Assembly: GCF_021730395.1 (NCBI RefSeq)
Contig: NC_069367.1
Coordinates: 17,234,501 to 17,298,500, forward strand
Origin: Mercenaria mercenaria
Taxonomy: Eukaryota > Mollusca > Bivalvia > Venerida > Veneridae
DNA length: 64,000 nt
Direction: 5' to 3'
Shown: positions 45,257 through 58,371 of the stretch, piece after piece
How the letters are laid out: every line of letters begins with the position of its first letter
How positions within the stretch are numbered: the stretch's first letter is position 1
Made by a program: the position numbers and the translations under genes
The notes under the pieces: generated by a model
The model's input: the letters and a program-made list of their open reading frames with translations, nothing else
The model's database searches: none
Told to the model about the DNA's origin: nothing

Positions 45257-45762
45257 ATAAGAAAAACTGTTTTTATGTAATAGTCTCAATTTCATTTGTA
45301 TAGTACCAGTAACACATCTGCATGAAAACTACCAAGTTTCAGCTTGATTAAATCGGTTTTCCAGGTTTTATGGCATTTTCAGTAACGCGGGTCCCTGCGC
45401 CAATTTTCCTTCAAAACTGATGTCGCGACATAATTTTTAACCAGTTCTTCTAGCCAGAGCTGGTTTTTGCCCTATTTCATAAATTTTCACCATAATTTGC
45501 AAGCAAATTACACATTAACACTTTGAAATATACCAAATGTCCCCTTTGAAAGGTATAGATGGGTATAATTTAGAGTGCAAATTTGCATGTTTTTAAAAGA
45601 AATAGCCCCAAAACAGTGAAAATGTGATTTATTTTGGTTTGATTTATCAATTTTTGCAGCAAAATTTCAATGAAATGCTCATTTTTTACCAAAATCTGAC
45701 CAAACTAGTTCATTTATATCAATATCTGGACAAATCTCAATTTTTGCCCACATTTTCTTATA

Positions 45763-46234
45763 GGTCACAATAGCCTAAATAGTTTTCCCTATATATTCTA
45801 TATAAAACTGACCTTTTTCAAAGAGCTACCAAACATAGCTAGACCCATTTCAGAGAACAAATCCTTATCTCATTTTAAAGAGTTATGATAAAACTGATAT
45901 AAAATGAAGAGAAAGTAAGGGTCATGTATCTTCTAAGAGAGATTTCTCTGGTCACATTTACTTACTGTAAACTGACATCAAAATCACACTGCTGTGACCT
46001 GGAAGTACTACTCATACTAAAAGAGAGCTTGACTTCACCAAATATAACCTGCTCTCACATTTTTCCTACCAAAATGTCAACAATACATCCACAATGAAAT
46101 TTAAAAAAAAAACTAGCCTCAATTTAGACCTCTGTTGCCATGCCAAGTGAAAAATTAGTGTTCAAATACCTGGCAGCCATTACGCGACTAGACCAGATGG
46201 CTCCCACGCTGGTTCCTTTAGTTTAGTTAGGCCT
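45763..46234. repeat. 470-bp direct repeat, copy 2
   Basis: Near-identical to 44786-45256. The differences seen include TATTTTC versus TATCTTC, AAATTGAGC versus AAGAGAGC, and one A-run length change. The ends are not TG...CA and no flanking duplication is obvious, so an LTR origin is not supported. Confidence 0.95.
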
Positions 46235-48730
46235 CAATATGTTTATCTTCATTAAATACGGTTATATATTTCAAAAATTACTGTTGCAATTTATATCACT
46301 TTTTACGTGATGTTAAAATTATTTCGTATGACAGATGATTTTTTGCGTCCATCTTTGATTTTGGCAGCCAGATTCTTTTTTTTTTCAGAATAAAACGCAG
46401 ACTTGGTGGAGGTGTAGTATGATATCACACTATTATTCAAATGTTAAAGTTTTTTTTGCATGATATGCACTCTTGTTTTTTACCATTTTCACGACGATAG
46501 AAACTCGATATCGATGGTATTTTTGTAGATCCTATGTAGGGTGTTCACCTGTTGTGATAATGGATCTTGCTGAAGTTGGCAGCCTAGCGGCCTGAAGTTG
46601 AGAACAGTAGGCTGCGTTGCAGACTATGCAAATAGCAATTATTATGCTTAATTTCTATTTTGCTGATTTTTCATGTATTATTAGAACGTGAAATTTAAAG
46701 TATAGTATTTTCGTCGATTTTTCCGATACGTCAAAAAATCCCCGGATGTAAACAATCAACAAAGCCGACCGCATGCAGTAGTTCAGAGATTTCGGTATTA
46801 AAATAATTTAACCGCAACTTGTGTGTTTTGGTAAACGAAGTCTTAATTATTTTTCTACAGAATCGTTAATCTTTCTGTCTCGGTTATAGACATAATTTAC
46901 ATCTGGAAAACAGATGTCTTAGCAATTTAGAAGTTATTATAAGTCCTAATTCTACTATCTCGTAATTAAGATTTTGTAACTCCTAATTATGAGATAAAAT
47001 ATTTCAAACCAGGCACTAGGGCGCTTCCATACTTTAACATAAAGAGATATATCTTTATAACGTAAATATACACCTCTTTCTGTTAAAGAGATATCACTAT
47101 AATCTACAGAGATATCCCTTATAAATATCTTGATACTTCCTGTGTGGAAGTCTTGATGTGCCTGTCGAAGTCCGACCACACCCTATCCACCTGTCGAAAA
47201 TCATTGTGGTTAACTTTCGTTAACAGTTCCTGTCCAACATATAGATGATCTCGCCTACCTCGGGGAAGTTAGCGGTTTGAGCCCAGGTTCGGCCTTGTGA
47301 AATTATTTATAAAGAAGCTATCCAGCAAGCATGCGATAGTTTCTGGTTCTTTCCATTGTGTTTCTCTTCTACAAACAGACGATCTCCGATAAATTGTTAG
47401 AAAATGACTCCATTACTGATCAAACTTTATCGACTGATCAGTTTTCAACGACATTTTGATCAAAATTTAATTTTGAAATGTTGGCGGGGTCAATTCTCAA
47501 CGTTGAAAAAGGACCCATTGGGTCAATTTTCAACGGGGTCAATATTTAATGTTATACCGGCTCTTTTGCAGAAGTGTAATATGAGAAGCCGGGAAACAGA
47601 AATATTAAAGACTCCATCGATTGATCAACGCTAGCTGTTTCAGTCCAATGAATGATTCGCAGTGAAATATAAGTAGCAAAGTGGGATTTTTCCTAAATAT
47701 AGAACGCTGCTTGGTTCCCAGTATAACTGTGCATCATATCAATTGAACGCCTGTTTACCACCGTGCGTAAGCTTATTTCCAGCTGACATTCAATAGATAG
47801 TGTTCGCTGACTTGTGTAATCAAAATAAATATCAAAACAGAGATTTTCCTCTTTATGAAAGGTAGAGAAGAGTAAAACTATACATGAAAGGGAGACTTTC
47901 GACACGAACATGCTGTGATAGTGCTGCGACTGTATGAAATCATTTCAAAGAATCATATATACATGTGATTATTTGAAATTTTATTTCGTTAATGTTAACT
48001 GTTTTATTTGTCGACTGTTCCATGTTTAAAATTGGTCTAGATCTACTTATGACTGTTTCCTGACTTTTATATAATAAATATGTTAAGACGTTTTTAAATT
48101 ATTTTTTGTCTTTTAAATTTTGGTTCCTACCATGCATGTGGTCTGAAAAGGAGTTTGGATATTCAAAATAATTCCCTTTACAATTCTTTTCTGTAACTAA
48201 ATTTAATTGTATTGGTCTGTAGAAAGTAGCTGTAATAAATTTGCTTATAACCAATTATTTTAAAATCATGTGTGTTCCAAACAGTCGGCATGGAAGTCCA
48301 TAGAAGGATTAATATAATATATAACAGCTCTACACGTTAAAATAACAATTTTCTTTTGATCATAATTGTACAGTTAAAAAGACAATTTTTAAAAAGACAG
48401 TTTTTGTGCCATTTATTTCACAATGTTTCAAACGATAAACGATGCTGTAAATAGAAAAAAGAGTTGATAAGAACTCAGCAACAAAGACTAAACTGTTTTC
48501 CTAAATTCTGTCAGTTTGCTACAAAATATGTAGAAACTGTGTTCACGCACCTCCAAGATTAATATTCAGGCGAAATCACAACGTTCCAGCATTAAAAAAT
48601 AACAACAAATACACATTTGCTTAAGTTGTTCACCCACATGAAAAAAACTGTATATTTCTGAATTGTTATCTGAACAATCGATGAACATTTTTCTGAATAC
48701 TTGCTTCTATTGGCACAATAAAGACAAATT
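46235..48730. other. Noncoding stretch with palindromic patches
   Basis: No gene seen. Around 47410-47560 the sequence TTTTCAACG / CGTTGAAAA and GATCA motifs recur in both orientations, suggesting a decayed foldback element. The frames at 46955, 47404 and 47693 have no family features. Confidence 0.45.
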
Positions 48731-48739
48731 AAGAAAACA

Positions 48740-48905
48740 AAAGGCAAATTCAGACATTTTTTCTGAAATGTTCAGACATTTTTTCTGAAATGTTCAGACA
48801 TCAATTCAGAAATATTCAGACATCAATTCAGAAATATTCAGTCATTCAGAAAATCTCTCACATAAATTCAGAAATAATCAGAAAGATGTTCAGAAATTTA
48901 TAGAA
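48740..48905. repeat. Short tandem repeat of TTCTGAAATGTTCAGACAT type
   Basis: Units of about 19-20 bp, TTCTGAAATGTTCAGACATT and CAATTCAGAAATATTCAGAC, occur about six times. Degenerate scattered copies recur at about 49303-49380, 49938-49990 and 50955-51015. Confidence 0.8.
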
Positions 48906-50368
48906 ATATATGGAAGCTTAATTAAACCCAGACTAAGACTTAACCTGTTATGATGCCTATGGAATGTGTGAAGTTTAAAGAATTCGGCTTTGTATTATTT
49001 GGAAAATCTGCTTAAATGCAAAACTTATCCAAAATTCCTTACTTAAATATGAGCATAATTTTGACAAGATAAAAGCTAGATAATTGTCTAAGCCTTGGTG
49101 ATTAGGCCATCGATGCTTGAGCGGAGTGGTTTCACTGTTTGTAACTTGTCCGTGGTGCGAGGTCATCTCATGGTGACGAATACGTGTGTGATGTTTGAAA
49201 ACATTTGGACAAGTAGTTTTAGAGAAACCTTACTTCCAAAACTTTTGTGATGCGGACGCCCATATAAATGAACGGGTGACAAAAAATCTCTTAAAGCCAA
49301 AAATGCAGAAATATTCAGCCAGATTTTCTGAAATATTCAGAAAAGCTAAGACATCAATTCAGAAATGTTCAGATCAAATCGGCACACTTTTGAACCAGAT
49401 TTGACTGGCTGAAAGCCCACAATTATTAAATTTTATTGATTATTCCCACATCAAACTTCTAAGTAACTTAGCTAAATTCTTGGTTTCATTATTTATCTCA
49501 GTTTAATTTGAAATCGACCTGCCTCAACATTTGTTCAATCTAACAGATGACTGCTAACTTCTTGTAGAGGCTACTTCAGTTTTGCAAATGACTGCATCAC
49601 AGAGTAACAGTTTGCATCCAATGTTGATATATAAACTGTGCCGCTATCTGCATGTATTACTGAAACAAATCTGTCTTGAAAGTAAAATAAAACTTACCAG
49701 GCGGCCATTTTTTGAGAAAAAGAGCGGGAAATTTGATGCAGCTTACAACATGGACATTGTGATAAATCAGCACTTACATAATACATTAAATATAACAAAT
49801 AACATGCCCCTGTAATCCACAAAGAAAATAATATTATGGAATATTGTTTATCAATAAAAAAAAAGATTCTATAAGTTTGATATTTCTTTTTCAAATTATG
49901 TTTTTGATCAGTGATGCAAGCGACGTTATAATTTTTTTCTGAATATTTCTGAAAACTTCTGAAACTTTTCTTAACATGCCTGAACATGACCATGTGCAGC
50001 ATATTACATTTATTTTAAAACCTCCATTAAGTAATCGGTACACTTACATCAGGAAGTTTTATGTTGAGAATTGAATAATAATGTTTCTATTTTTCTAGTT
50101 CAGCACCATAATGGAATAATTCAGAAGTAACTTTTAGAAATATTTGAATGTAACAATAATACAGAATTGCATGTTCAGTCAGTATTAAGGCAAGGATATG
50201 TCAATATGATTAAGTTTATTTTATATCATTATTATATCAAACCAAATTCAAATATTGCCCTTTCCATAATAAACAAAGGCGCTGAACATACAAGGACAGC
50301 CATACAGGGCGCCATTCAACCAACACAGAGCAATTTGACCGGAGGGACACACGGAGAAAAAGCCCCAT
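48906..50368. other. Noncoding, with scattered TTCAGAAATATTCAG copies
   Basis: No convincing exon. The frames at 49195, 49582 and 49694 lack family features. Confidence 0.4.
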
Positions 50369-50369
50369 G

Positions 50370-50370
<1 letters not shown>

Positions 50371-50443
<73 letters not shown>

Positions 50444-50458
50444 AGAGAGAGAGAGAGC
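50371..50458. repeat. (AG)n microsatellite
   Basis: About 88 bp of AG repeats broken by one G run. The minus-strand serine-leucine frames covering it are translations of CT repeats. Confidence 0.97.
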
Positions 50459-50459
50459 C

Positions 50460-51352
50460 ATCGAATGCCCGGTGAGTAGCACACCAATACACGGAAAACA
50501 AATACTGGTCTCTTAGGTGGGAGACACATCTCGGAAATTTCCAATGTATGTAGTTGACCTTTACATAATGCCTTTGTTTATAACATGGCCGCCACATTTT
50601 TGCTATGAACATTAAGTGCTTTAAGGAAAATATGACTCTTTAGAAGAAAGGATTTTGTTGATTAATTGTAACATTGCTGATGAGAAAAAGAGAATGTTGT
50701 GCTTAAAAAGGTCTTAAAAGACATGGGTCTTGAAAGTGTACCATATTAGAATGATCATGGACATATTAAAACTTATTATTTACATGTAGAATGTATTAGA
50801 TTTTTTTCACTTTTTAAAAGATATAATGAGTTTGTGAAAAATCTTATGCATATTCTGTTGTTAATAAATATTTTTAAAATTGTTCGTTAAAAAACTCATA
50901 ACAAGAAACATTTTTAACTTATTTCTGATGTACATTTCAGTTGTTGAAGTTTAGAACAAAATGTCATCTGAAATATTCAGAAATGTTTAGGCATGTTTCA
51001 GAAATATTCAGAAAAATAATTTCATGAGGGGATGCATTTGAAAGCCCACTGAAATTAATCTTGGATACTATAGGCTTAAAGCACAGAAAGTATGTAACTT
51101 GAACAATTATGAACTTGATAAAAGTTACATACACATTTATAGAAACTTGATATAAGTTACATACACTTTTATAGAAATAACACAAAGACTTTATTCACAG
51201 ACAGGGGGTAGATGCTTTTTTCTATTCAAAATGACATATAATATCGACATGGAAAATTCGTACAAGTTTTTACATTCAAGATAACGATAGTTGATTTACT
51301 AAAAAACCATTAATCTCTTGACTGATTGATTTATTGTTTGTCTGAAGTGGAG

Positions 51353-51398
<46 letters not shown>

Positions 51399-53520
51399 TA
51401 TATAATTTATTTTTTCTCTTTTATGACATACATCATACAAACACGTTACACTTGTTTTGTACAATTCTGCAGACCTACTGAATAATGATAAAACAGAAAT
51501 AATATCTTTGAGATACATAAAACAATTGCAATTATTTCCCCTTCAGTTTTGTTTATAAAATCGTTTTGTATGTCAAAAAAGATAAATAAAAGTATCCACT
51601 TTGCATGATAAAACGCTTAATTTGAGAAGAAAGTTAACAATGTAAATAATAAAATAAAAGTAGAGAAAAAAAATGTATAGAGTATACCCATGTGCGCTCT
51701 TGATTACCTTTGAAATAGATTATTTCAATTTTTTAAAAAAAAAAATTTCATGTGTCTCAGTGATGTACGTGGTAAGGATGCATATTAAAAATTCAAGAAA
51801 GACCATTTCTTTAAATGATAATCAATTTTGTTTTGCATTATTGCTATTTCTTTTTCTAGACAAATTCTGATATTTAAGTAGTGGAGTCTTACTTACATTA
51901 AAACTGGTATATAATGTTCCTCTTTTGAACTTATTCCTGTAATCAATCACTTGTAATCAATCACTTGGCAATCATGTCACATAGTAATGAAAAACGAAGC
52001 TCCTATTGGGTTCATTTGATTAAAGTGGTAATATTTTACTTTCTGTTTACTATTCATGGTCATGCATGTGTATATTGTCTGACGTATTGATTTTCTAAAA
52101 ACACAGCGTTCTTATTGCAGTTACCTGACTTGAAATCATTCACAGAAGTTATGATACGTTTATAGAAAATCACGAATGCATTTAAAAATAAACAAATGTA
52201 TTTTACAATGTGTTTCATTGGATAATGTTTTTACGCGTAAATAGATTTCTTACGAAGATTAACATGGACAGATGATTTTGATATTGATGTAGTAACCTTG
52301 TATTAAATATAGTATCAACGTTAGTCAGCAGTGGTATTCATAATGCTAATAAACAAATTATTGACTGTATGTAGTATACCGACTCTTAAACTAAGAAGCA
52401 TTTTACATCGTCATATATGCCTGATAATCAATAATCATGGCAAATCCTACAAGCCATTATGCTTATGCTGCCGCGACAACACCATTCCACTCATCAAGCA
52501 ATAGTTTTTCTTTTCATTTATCCATCAACATTCTGTATTATATCAGGCATGTGCTGATTACACAAAATGCAAAATAAAACTGACCATCTTAGGTCATCTC
52601 ATATAATTTTAAAAATAACCGTTCTTGTCTCATACAATGTACCGATTGGTCAGTTATAACGTCAGGCGCTTTAGAAATAAGACCACACGCTATTAAAACC
52701 AATTTTAAGTTGATCTCATTCTCGGGAACTACTGCAATAATGTTCAAATATCTACATTTTTTACCAGCATTTAGTACTAAGATATAACATTATTTGTATA
52801 TAATGAACATGTTAAGTTTTTAAATCAATATTTCCTCGAGTCTGTTGCCTTGTGAAAGGTATACAAGCAAAGTATGATTGTGTCACCTACGCCAAACTTG
52901 AACCTTGTTTGTATGTTAGTTCATAGGAGATAACTCCTAAGTCTATTCAAATCTTTTATAATAATGCCCCTTTTGCAAAAGAAAGATATATATCAGACGA
53001 AAAGGTAGAAATTTAGAAGACAAGCTTTAAACAAGTTTTTTTTTTTTTAAAGATTATCTAGTCGGTAGCCGGGCTATGTTTAACCCAAACACCACTTAGT
53101 TCAGCGGTATTATCTTACTTTGTATATTACATAAAATAATGAATTTAATATGTGTTAGTTTTGAATATGCAGAGCGACATTTAGCGCTGGTATTGTGCCA
53201 TAGAACAGTGGTACGAATTCTTGTGACATTCTTATGAAAGCCTTTTATAACATTATAACAGTTGAATGAAATATACGAACGTATTTTAAACTTGTTTATC
53301 GTGAAAATTTATGAACCGTGTCAGTGCACTTTAAACTAGTACTTTTATGAAGAATAATAAAATGATTGCACCCATATTTCAAAATAGCAGCCAATCAGTG
53401 CCCGTTGTTCATAACTTCCTCGTCCTTTTCTTCCTAGTTAAATGTTACTCAATAACTTTTGTCGCGTATACATTAACCGAAAAAAAATAGAAAAGAAGTT
53501 GTATTCCGTGACTCTATCGG
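50460..53520. other. Noncoding, includes a 40-nt poly(T) at 51356-51395
   Basis: AT-rich, with no gene or RNA recognised. The poly(T) is followed by a TATATATA run, possibly the tail of an old retroposed sequence on the minus strand. Confidence 0.45.
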
Positions 53521-53526
53521 TGTATT

Positions 53527-53997
53527 CAAAGCAGCATGCCTCCAGATCGTTCGACAACAAAAAAAAAATTATTTTTTTAGATATCTTGAAATAAATGCTA
53601 TATTTCTTAAGAAGGCTTTAAAACTTAATTACTGACAAACCTTCTGTTACGGAAACACTTGAGAATTTGCTGTTTTTACTACTTTTTACGGTGAAAATTG
53701 AAAAGCGTTTGTCACGCTTTTACTCCGTTAAACTGTCTCGATTGTAAATATTTATATTTTGAAGTCATTATTCACTACTTCAGCTATAGCGCTATTGGTT
53801 ACGACGACAGGAAAATGCCTTTATTGCCGCGGCGGTCCGGGGTTCGATTCCCGACGCGGTCATCTTTTTTTCTTGATTTGAAACTTTTAAAATATGTTAG
53901 AAACAAAAATTCATATTCTAATGTTCATAATATGATCAAACTTCAATTTGAAAGAAAGATTATTTTTAGCCAAATCTGGAGGCATGCTGCTTTAAAG
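53527..53997 (+). mobile_element. MITE with embedded tRNA-like box B, copy 1
   Basis: Inverted ends CAAAGCAGCATGCCTCCAGA and, at the right, TCTGGAGGCATGCTGCTTT. The interior carries GGGGTTCGATTCCCGAC (box B, 53839-53855) with GACGCGGTCA, followed by a T run (pol III terminator-like). TTCATAATATGATCAAACTT sits near the right end. All these landmarks recur in the same order in the inverted copy at 55117-55513. The plus frame at 53698-54003 is a by-product. Confidence 0.8.
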
Positions 53998-54011
53998 TGT
54001 TAATTGAAAAA

Positions 54012-54317
54012 TAAGCTGTGCGTTTTTTTTTTTTTTTTGTTTTTTTTGGAGAGCTGACGCAATGGTCCAGTGGTAACACAGTCTGACTACGAAACAAGAG
54101 GTCGTGAGTTCCAGCCCCCGGTCCTCCAACAAAAAATTACCAACATTGGGATAAGAGTCCCTTGTATAAGTGCTTTACACCTGTCACGCTAAAAAGCCAG
54201 GGAAGCTTCTGGAATTGGAGTGTCTTCCGTATCTTGCACTATCCTCCACATGGGTTACCGGTGGCGACAATAAATAAACTTATGTAAAAAATCAAATAGA
54301 GCTATAAGCTGTGCGTT
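54012..54317 (+). mobile_element. tRNA-derived SINE with target-site duplication
   Basis: Head at 54049: GGAGAGCTGACGCAATGGTC, then CAGTGGTAACA (box A region), GAGTTCCAGCCCC (box B) and GGTCCTCCA closing an acceptor-like stem. The body is about 165 bp, including CACCTGTCACGCTAAAAAGC and GGTTACCGGTGGCGACAATA, with an AATAAATAAACTT tail near 54290. ATAAGCTGTGCGTT flanks the insertion at 54012-54025 and 54304-54317, each followed by a T run. A molluscan tRNA-SINE with a conserved central body; the exact family name needs a library search. Confidence 0.9.
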
Positions 54318-54529
54318 CTTTTTTTCGCGCCTAAATCAACAGTAATATAAAACACAAGAATTTATCCCGTTATGTTATATTCTGCAGTTCTGATTTTAAA
54401 TCAAATCATTTCCGACCATTTTTTTTTGTAAGTTGTATATTGAAGATCACTTTAACTGGTTTGGCCTTTTTCATTATTGGCAGATATTGTTTGTTGATAA
54501 TACAATCTAGATGAAGATCCTCTGCAACC

Positions 54530-54630
54530 AAGCAAAATAATAGCAGACTCGGTTGGACTGAGCCTGTTCATGAGAGTAAATGGGTAGTGCAATACCTCTC
54601 ACGCCCCCTAGAACCGGCTTAAGCGGAACT
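54530..54630 (+). repeat. Dispersed hairpin element, copy 2
   Basis: Contains AGACTCGGTTGGACTGAGCC then TGTTCATGAGAG, and CTCTCACGCCCCCTAGAACC then GGCTTAAGCGGAACTC. GACTCGG...CTGAGCC is a short stem. Shares its ends with 29553-29655 (inverse). Confidence 0.65.
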
Positions 54631-55116
54631 CTATTATTACATAGATATTGAATGGACTCCATGATACTAAAGGACCAGAAAATATAACAACACTGAATCC
54701 AAGTTCGGGGAGACGTTTTATGGCCGTCACACGGCACTTATAGATTGCAAATTATCGAGTTTTCACTATGTAATTCATTTCAAACCACTAAACTGATTAA
54801 ACATAATTTCAAAAACTTTGTAATTCGCCATAACATGACAAATTATATATATGTATGGTATTTATGCATATATATCTTTGCATATTAAAAACATGCAAGT
54901 GGTAATCGCTGACTCTGTCTCTCTCTCCCTCTCTCTCTCTTCCTATTTCTCTCTCAAAAAGCAATATACCGTATTCTACAAAAGCACATATTGACCTATA
55001 ACAGGTATTTAAATTGTGGTGTCTACAAAACGTTATTCTGTGGTTCATTATGTGTTTATTTGAACATGTTCTCTGGCCTGATTCTTCAAATACTCTTTGT
55101 AACTATTCTGTTTTTA

Positions 55117-55513
55117 TAAAAGTCACTGACCTCGGGATTTTTTCTTTAAAATTGAAGTTTAGTCACATTATGAACATGAGTTTTGTTTCTCAACTATCTT
55201 TAAAATGCAAATTCGAGAGAGAAAAAAGACATGCCCCAGTCGGGAATCGAACACGGCCAACCGCAGCAATATTTTTTTTCTTCGTGATTGACAAATATAC
55301 CACGGAGGAATGCGTACTTAACGGTCGTTAAATATAAGGCGCAGTTTACCTCCGACACCCCGTTACAAACGGTTTTCAATTTTGAATGAAAAAAATTAGT
55401 AAAAACAACTAATTCTTACGTGCTTCTATAACATATAATCTGCCTCTAATCTTGCAGTAATTTTCTGATATATATTTTGTTGTCGTATGATCTGGAGGTC
55501 AGTGCCTTTAAAT
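55117..55513 (-). mobile_element. MITE with embedded tRNA-like box B, copy 2
   Basis: Ends AAAAGTCACTGACCTCGGGA and TCTGGAGGTCAGTGCCTTTA in inverse. On the minus strand the order is CCTCCAGATC, GACAAC, ATTGCTGCGG then GTTCGATTCCCGAC (box B), a T run, TTCATAATGTGACTAAACTT. It is collinear with copy 1 but well diverged from it. Confidence 0.8.
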
Positions 55514-56730
55514 AATCAATTTGCATATCAATGAGATTTTAGACGGAACTTTAGATTGTTTCAGCGTATTGGTCTATCTAAAGCCTTGATTTGTATTTTC
55601 ATTGTTTGTTTCTATTTAGGCAACCAGTTTTACGGGAAAAAATAAATGGAGTAAGTTAGCAAAAGTTTTTTTTATTTTTCACCTCAGTTTTGACATTTTA
55701 CAAAGGCAAAAGCGAGCTATTGAGCTATTTTCAAAACTATTATCATTTTATCGATTTAATGAAATGTACTGTGCATTATAAATGTAATACATTATCAGCT
55801 GCAGACTGTAGTATGGCTATCAAAAAGATTCTCAACGGTTAAAGTCTCTTTAAAATTGGTCACATGGTAACTAGTGTGATTAATAGATCAACTTAATATG
55901 TCTACCTAGCAAATATCATTTTACTAGCATTATACTTCAGTTGAAATATAGCAAGCTATTTTGATTACGTATAATTTTGTACAATTTTGTATTTCACATG
56001 CCTGTTCTTTGTAAATATGTAGTAACTATATATTTTGATCACGCAAAATGTACTTAATTTCATGCTTTTCTTTAAGTAATTGCTTCATATTTTTTTTATA
56101 CAAATTCATAATATTGTTTAAAACATATTAAGGCCAATCACGTATCTAACCAAAAAATGAATGACCGAAGTGCTATCTGACAAATGCAAGACCAGATCCA
56201 TTGAATACAGGGTCATATCTTCAGGTGTACAAATTCATATTGTTTTACTTGAGTTCAGCGTTACAGTTTCAACATTATCTCAGTATTGTAACCTTGGTAT
56301 CAGTAGTAATTGGGGAGGCATCGGACACGCCACCTCTGGTTTTGTGAACTTGTGCTCCCTATATAGAGCTAAATGAGGGCGGTTTTGAAAATGAAGAACG
56401 TGCAACGTTGTTTACAACTATATGAATACTTGCCAAAAGACAATGTGAAGGTTGATTATAGTACTAGTTGTTCCTTTCTCTCATTTACTCTAGATGTATG
56501 ACTTACTCAACAAAATCTCTAACACTACCCTCCATTTCGGTAATCACAATACATTTATCTAGTATTTTCCACGGTTTGATAAATATGTTGTTAATATAAG
56601 TTAAAATTTCAACAGAACCCACTATATAATGTCATTATATAATTGTATTTGCGATATTATCCCAATTAAAATCAAAGCCCTAAAATGACTGATAGCCAGT
56701 GCTTATTGAGTGATATTTCAACCGATACAT
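55514..56730. other. Noncoding stretch
   Basis: No gene recognised. The frame at 56161-56376 shows no family features. Confidence 0.45.
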
Positions 56731-56734
<4 letters not shown>

Positions 56735-56762
<28 letters not shown>

Positions 56763-56880
56763 AGCCTTTATTTAACGAGGAAAACTCATTTGACGAACAA
56801 CATCAATCTTCCACGAGGCCCTCAAAACAATACATAACATATACATCTAAAATATTTACATGGTGCATTATAACATATAG
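56735..56880 (-). mobile_element. LINE 3' tail, antisense
   Basis: (AAT)n followed by AAAGCCTTTATTTAACGAGG then AAAACTCATTTGACG. On the minus strand this is a typical LINE 3' end (GTTAAATAAAGGCTTTATTA then (TTA)n). No coding part was identified. Confidence 0.55.
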
Positions 56881-57160
56881 AAGACAGACAAGTGTATTTT
56901 GTTTATACTATAACTATACGAAGTACAATATTATAAATATTAAGTATTATGATTGTGTGTTGTGCCAAGCTATAAATCAACATTTCATTGTGCATAGACC
57001 GGTCATGATTTGAACAATGTTGGTAGAGGTCGACTAGACAATGCTACATGCCAAATATTTAAGCTCTGTGCATTGTGATTCAAGACAAGAAGAATTTTTA
57101 AAGGTTTTCCCTATAAAACTCTATATAAAACTAAGTTTGCCCCAGGGTGGGGCCAATTTC

Positions 57161-57180
57161 AACCCTAACCCTAACCCTAG
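57161..57180. repeat. Interstitial telomere-type repeat, three units
   Basis: AACCCTAACCCTAACCCTAG, the vertebrate and mollusc telomere hexamer in CCCTAA orientation. Confidence 0.9.
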
Positions 57181-58370
57181 AGCGGAGTGATTATGCGAAT
57201 ATTCTAGAATCCGTTGCTGCTTGTTTTTGTTGTTTAAAACAGTAGTCCTTAGTTGCTCACACACTCACATAATACCAAGATTATAAACAAATAAATATGG
57301 GACTATTTTTATATGTCCAGAATATTTGTGTGATGTAGAAGGAAAACTCAAACGACGCGAGGTTGAAACTTGGTAGCAATGGCTAAAAACAACACAAAAA
57401 ATATATATGTCTAATATTTTAAAAAGAGAGAATTAAAAGGAAGAAAATATGTCAAATATCTACTGTATTTTTATCATTATACGATACCTCGTGTTTAATG
57501 AAATTAAAATATTTAAGTGTATGATTGTGATGTTGTTGACTGGGTCTTGTTCAAACTTTAATACGTTATTAGCACCATATTTTTCTAAACTTGTCAGAAA
57601 TTTTATAAATGTACTTCAGTTATGTAAGAGTTATTGCCAAATTGTCGAGGGGTGGTTAATATATTACAACGCCGCATTAACAAAACCAGACTAAATAAAA
57701 GGTAGAAAAATCCAGGCATAGTAATGACCTTAGCTTGAAAATGTAGTTCAACAAAACATTTTTTTTAATAAACCTAAAGATATGATTCTTCTAAACACAC
57801 AATTATTATACATTTTAATACTAAAGTCTTTCCACTGCTGCTGAACTTTTGAAAGTAAACTTGCAATGAACATAAAGCAAATCATTTTGATGACTGTATA
57901 GAAATTAAAATCAGTACCAATAGATACCTTATCGTTTGAAAAATGAGAGTTACATCTACAGCTCTTTAAACAGACAAATCTTTAGCCGTATCAAGAATCA
58001 AAGAAAACATTAAAGTGCACTCACATTTAAAAGCTGAAAGCATTATCCAGTACATAAACTTTAAAGTGTTCAACACAAAATGAAAGTAAACACATGAACT
58101 AAATGTATTTTAAATATCGTTTTACAGAACCATAAAGTGAATAAATAACACTACCATAACTTAATCGTATGCGCTGTGGCAGTAAGCTCATCGTCTCACA
58201 AGTGTCAATATTTCTTTTTAGTGATTTATGAATTTTTTATGTTATTGAAATAGCTATAAATATTTTGATATTTTAAATTTTATTATATTTTGGCTAAATC
58301 TCTCTCATGACATAATCTCTTGTATTTTCACTAGTACGCAAAGATCTATGGGGACTGATTTAGGACATTT
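57181..58370. other. Noncoding stretch
   Basis: AT-rich, with no gene recognised. The frame at 57449-57694 is not convincing. Confidence 0.45.
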
Positions 58371-58371
58371 G

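Noticed and set aside
44786-46234. Paired LTRs of a retroelement
   Set aside because: The repeats do not begin TG or end CA, no primer-binding or purine tract was seen, and the 507-bp interior has no coding sign.
47404-47634. Small plus-strand gene
   Set aside because: The frame lies over repeated TTTTCAACG and GATCA motifs in both orientations, typical of a decayed foldback element.
50237-50612. Serine/leucine-rich proteins on the minus strand
   Set aside because: Translations of the (CT)n microsatellite in all three frames.
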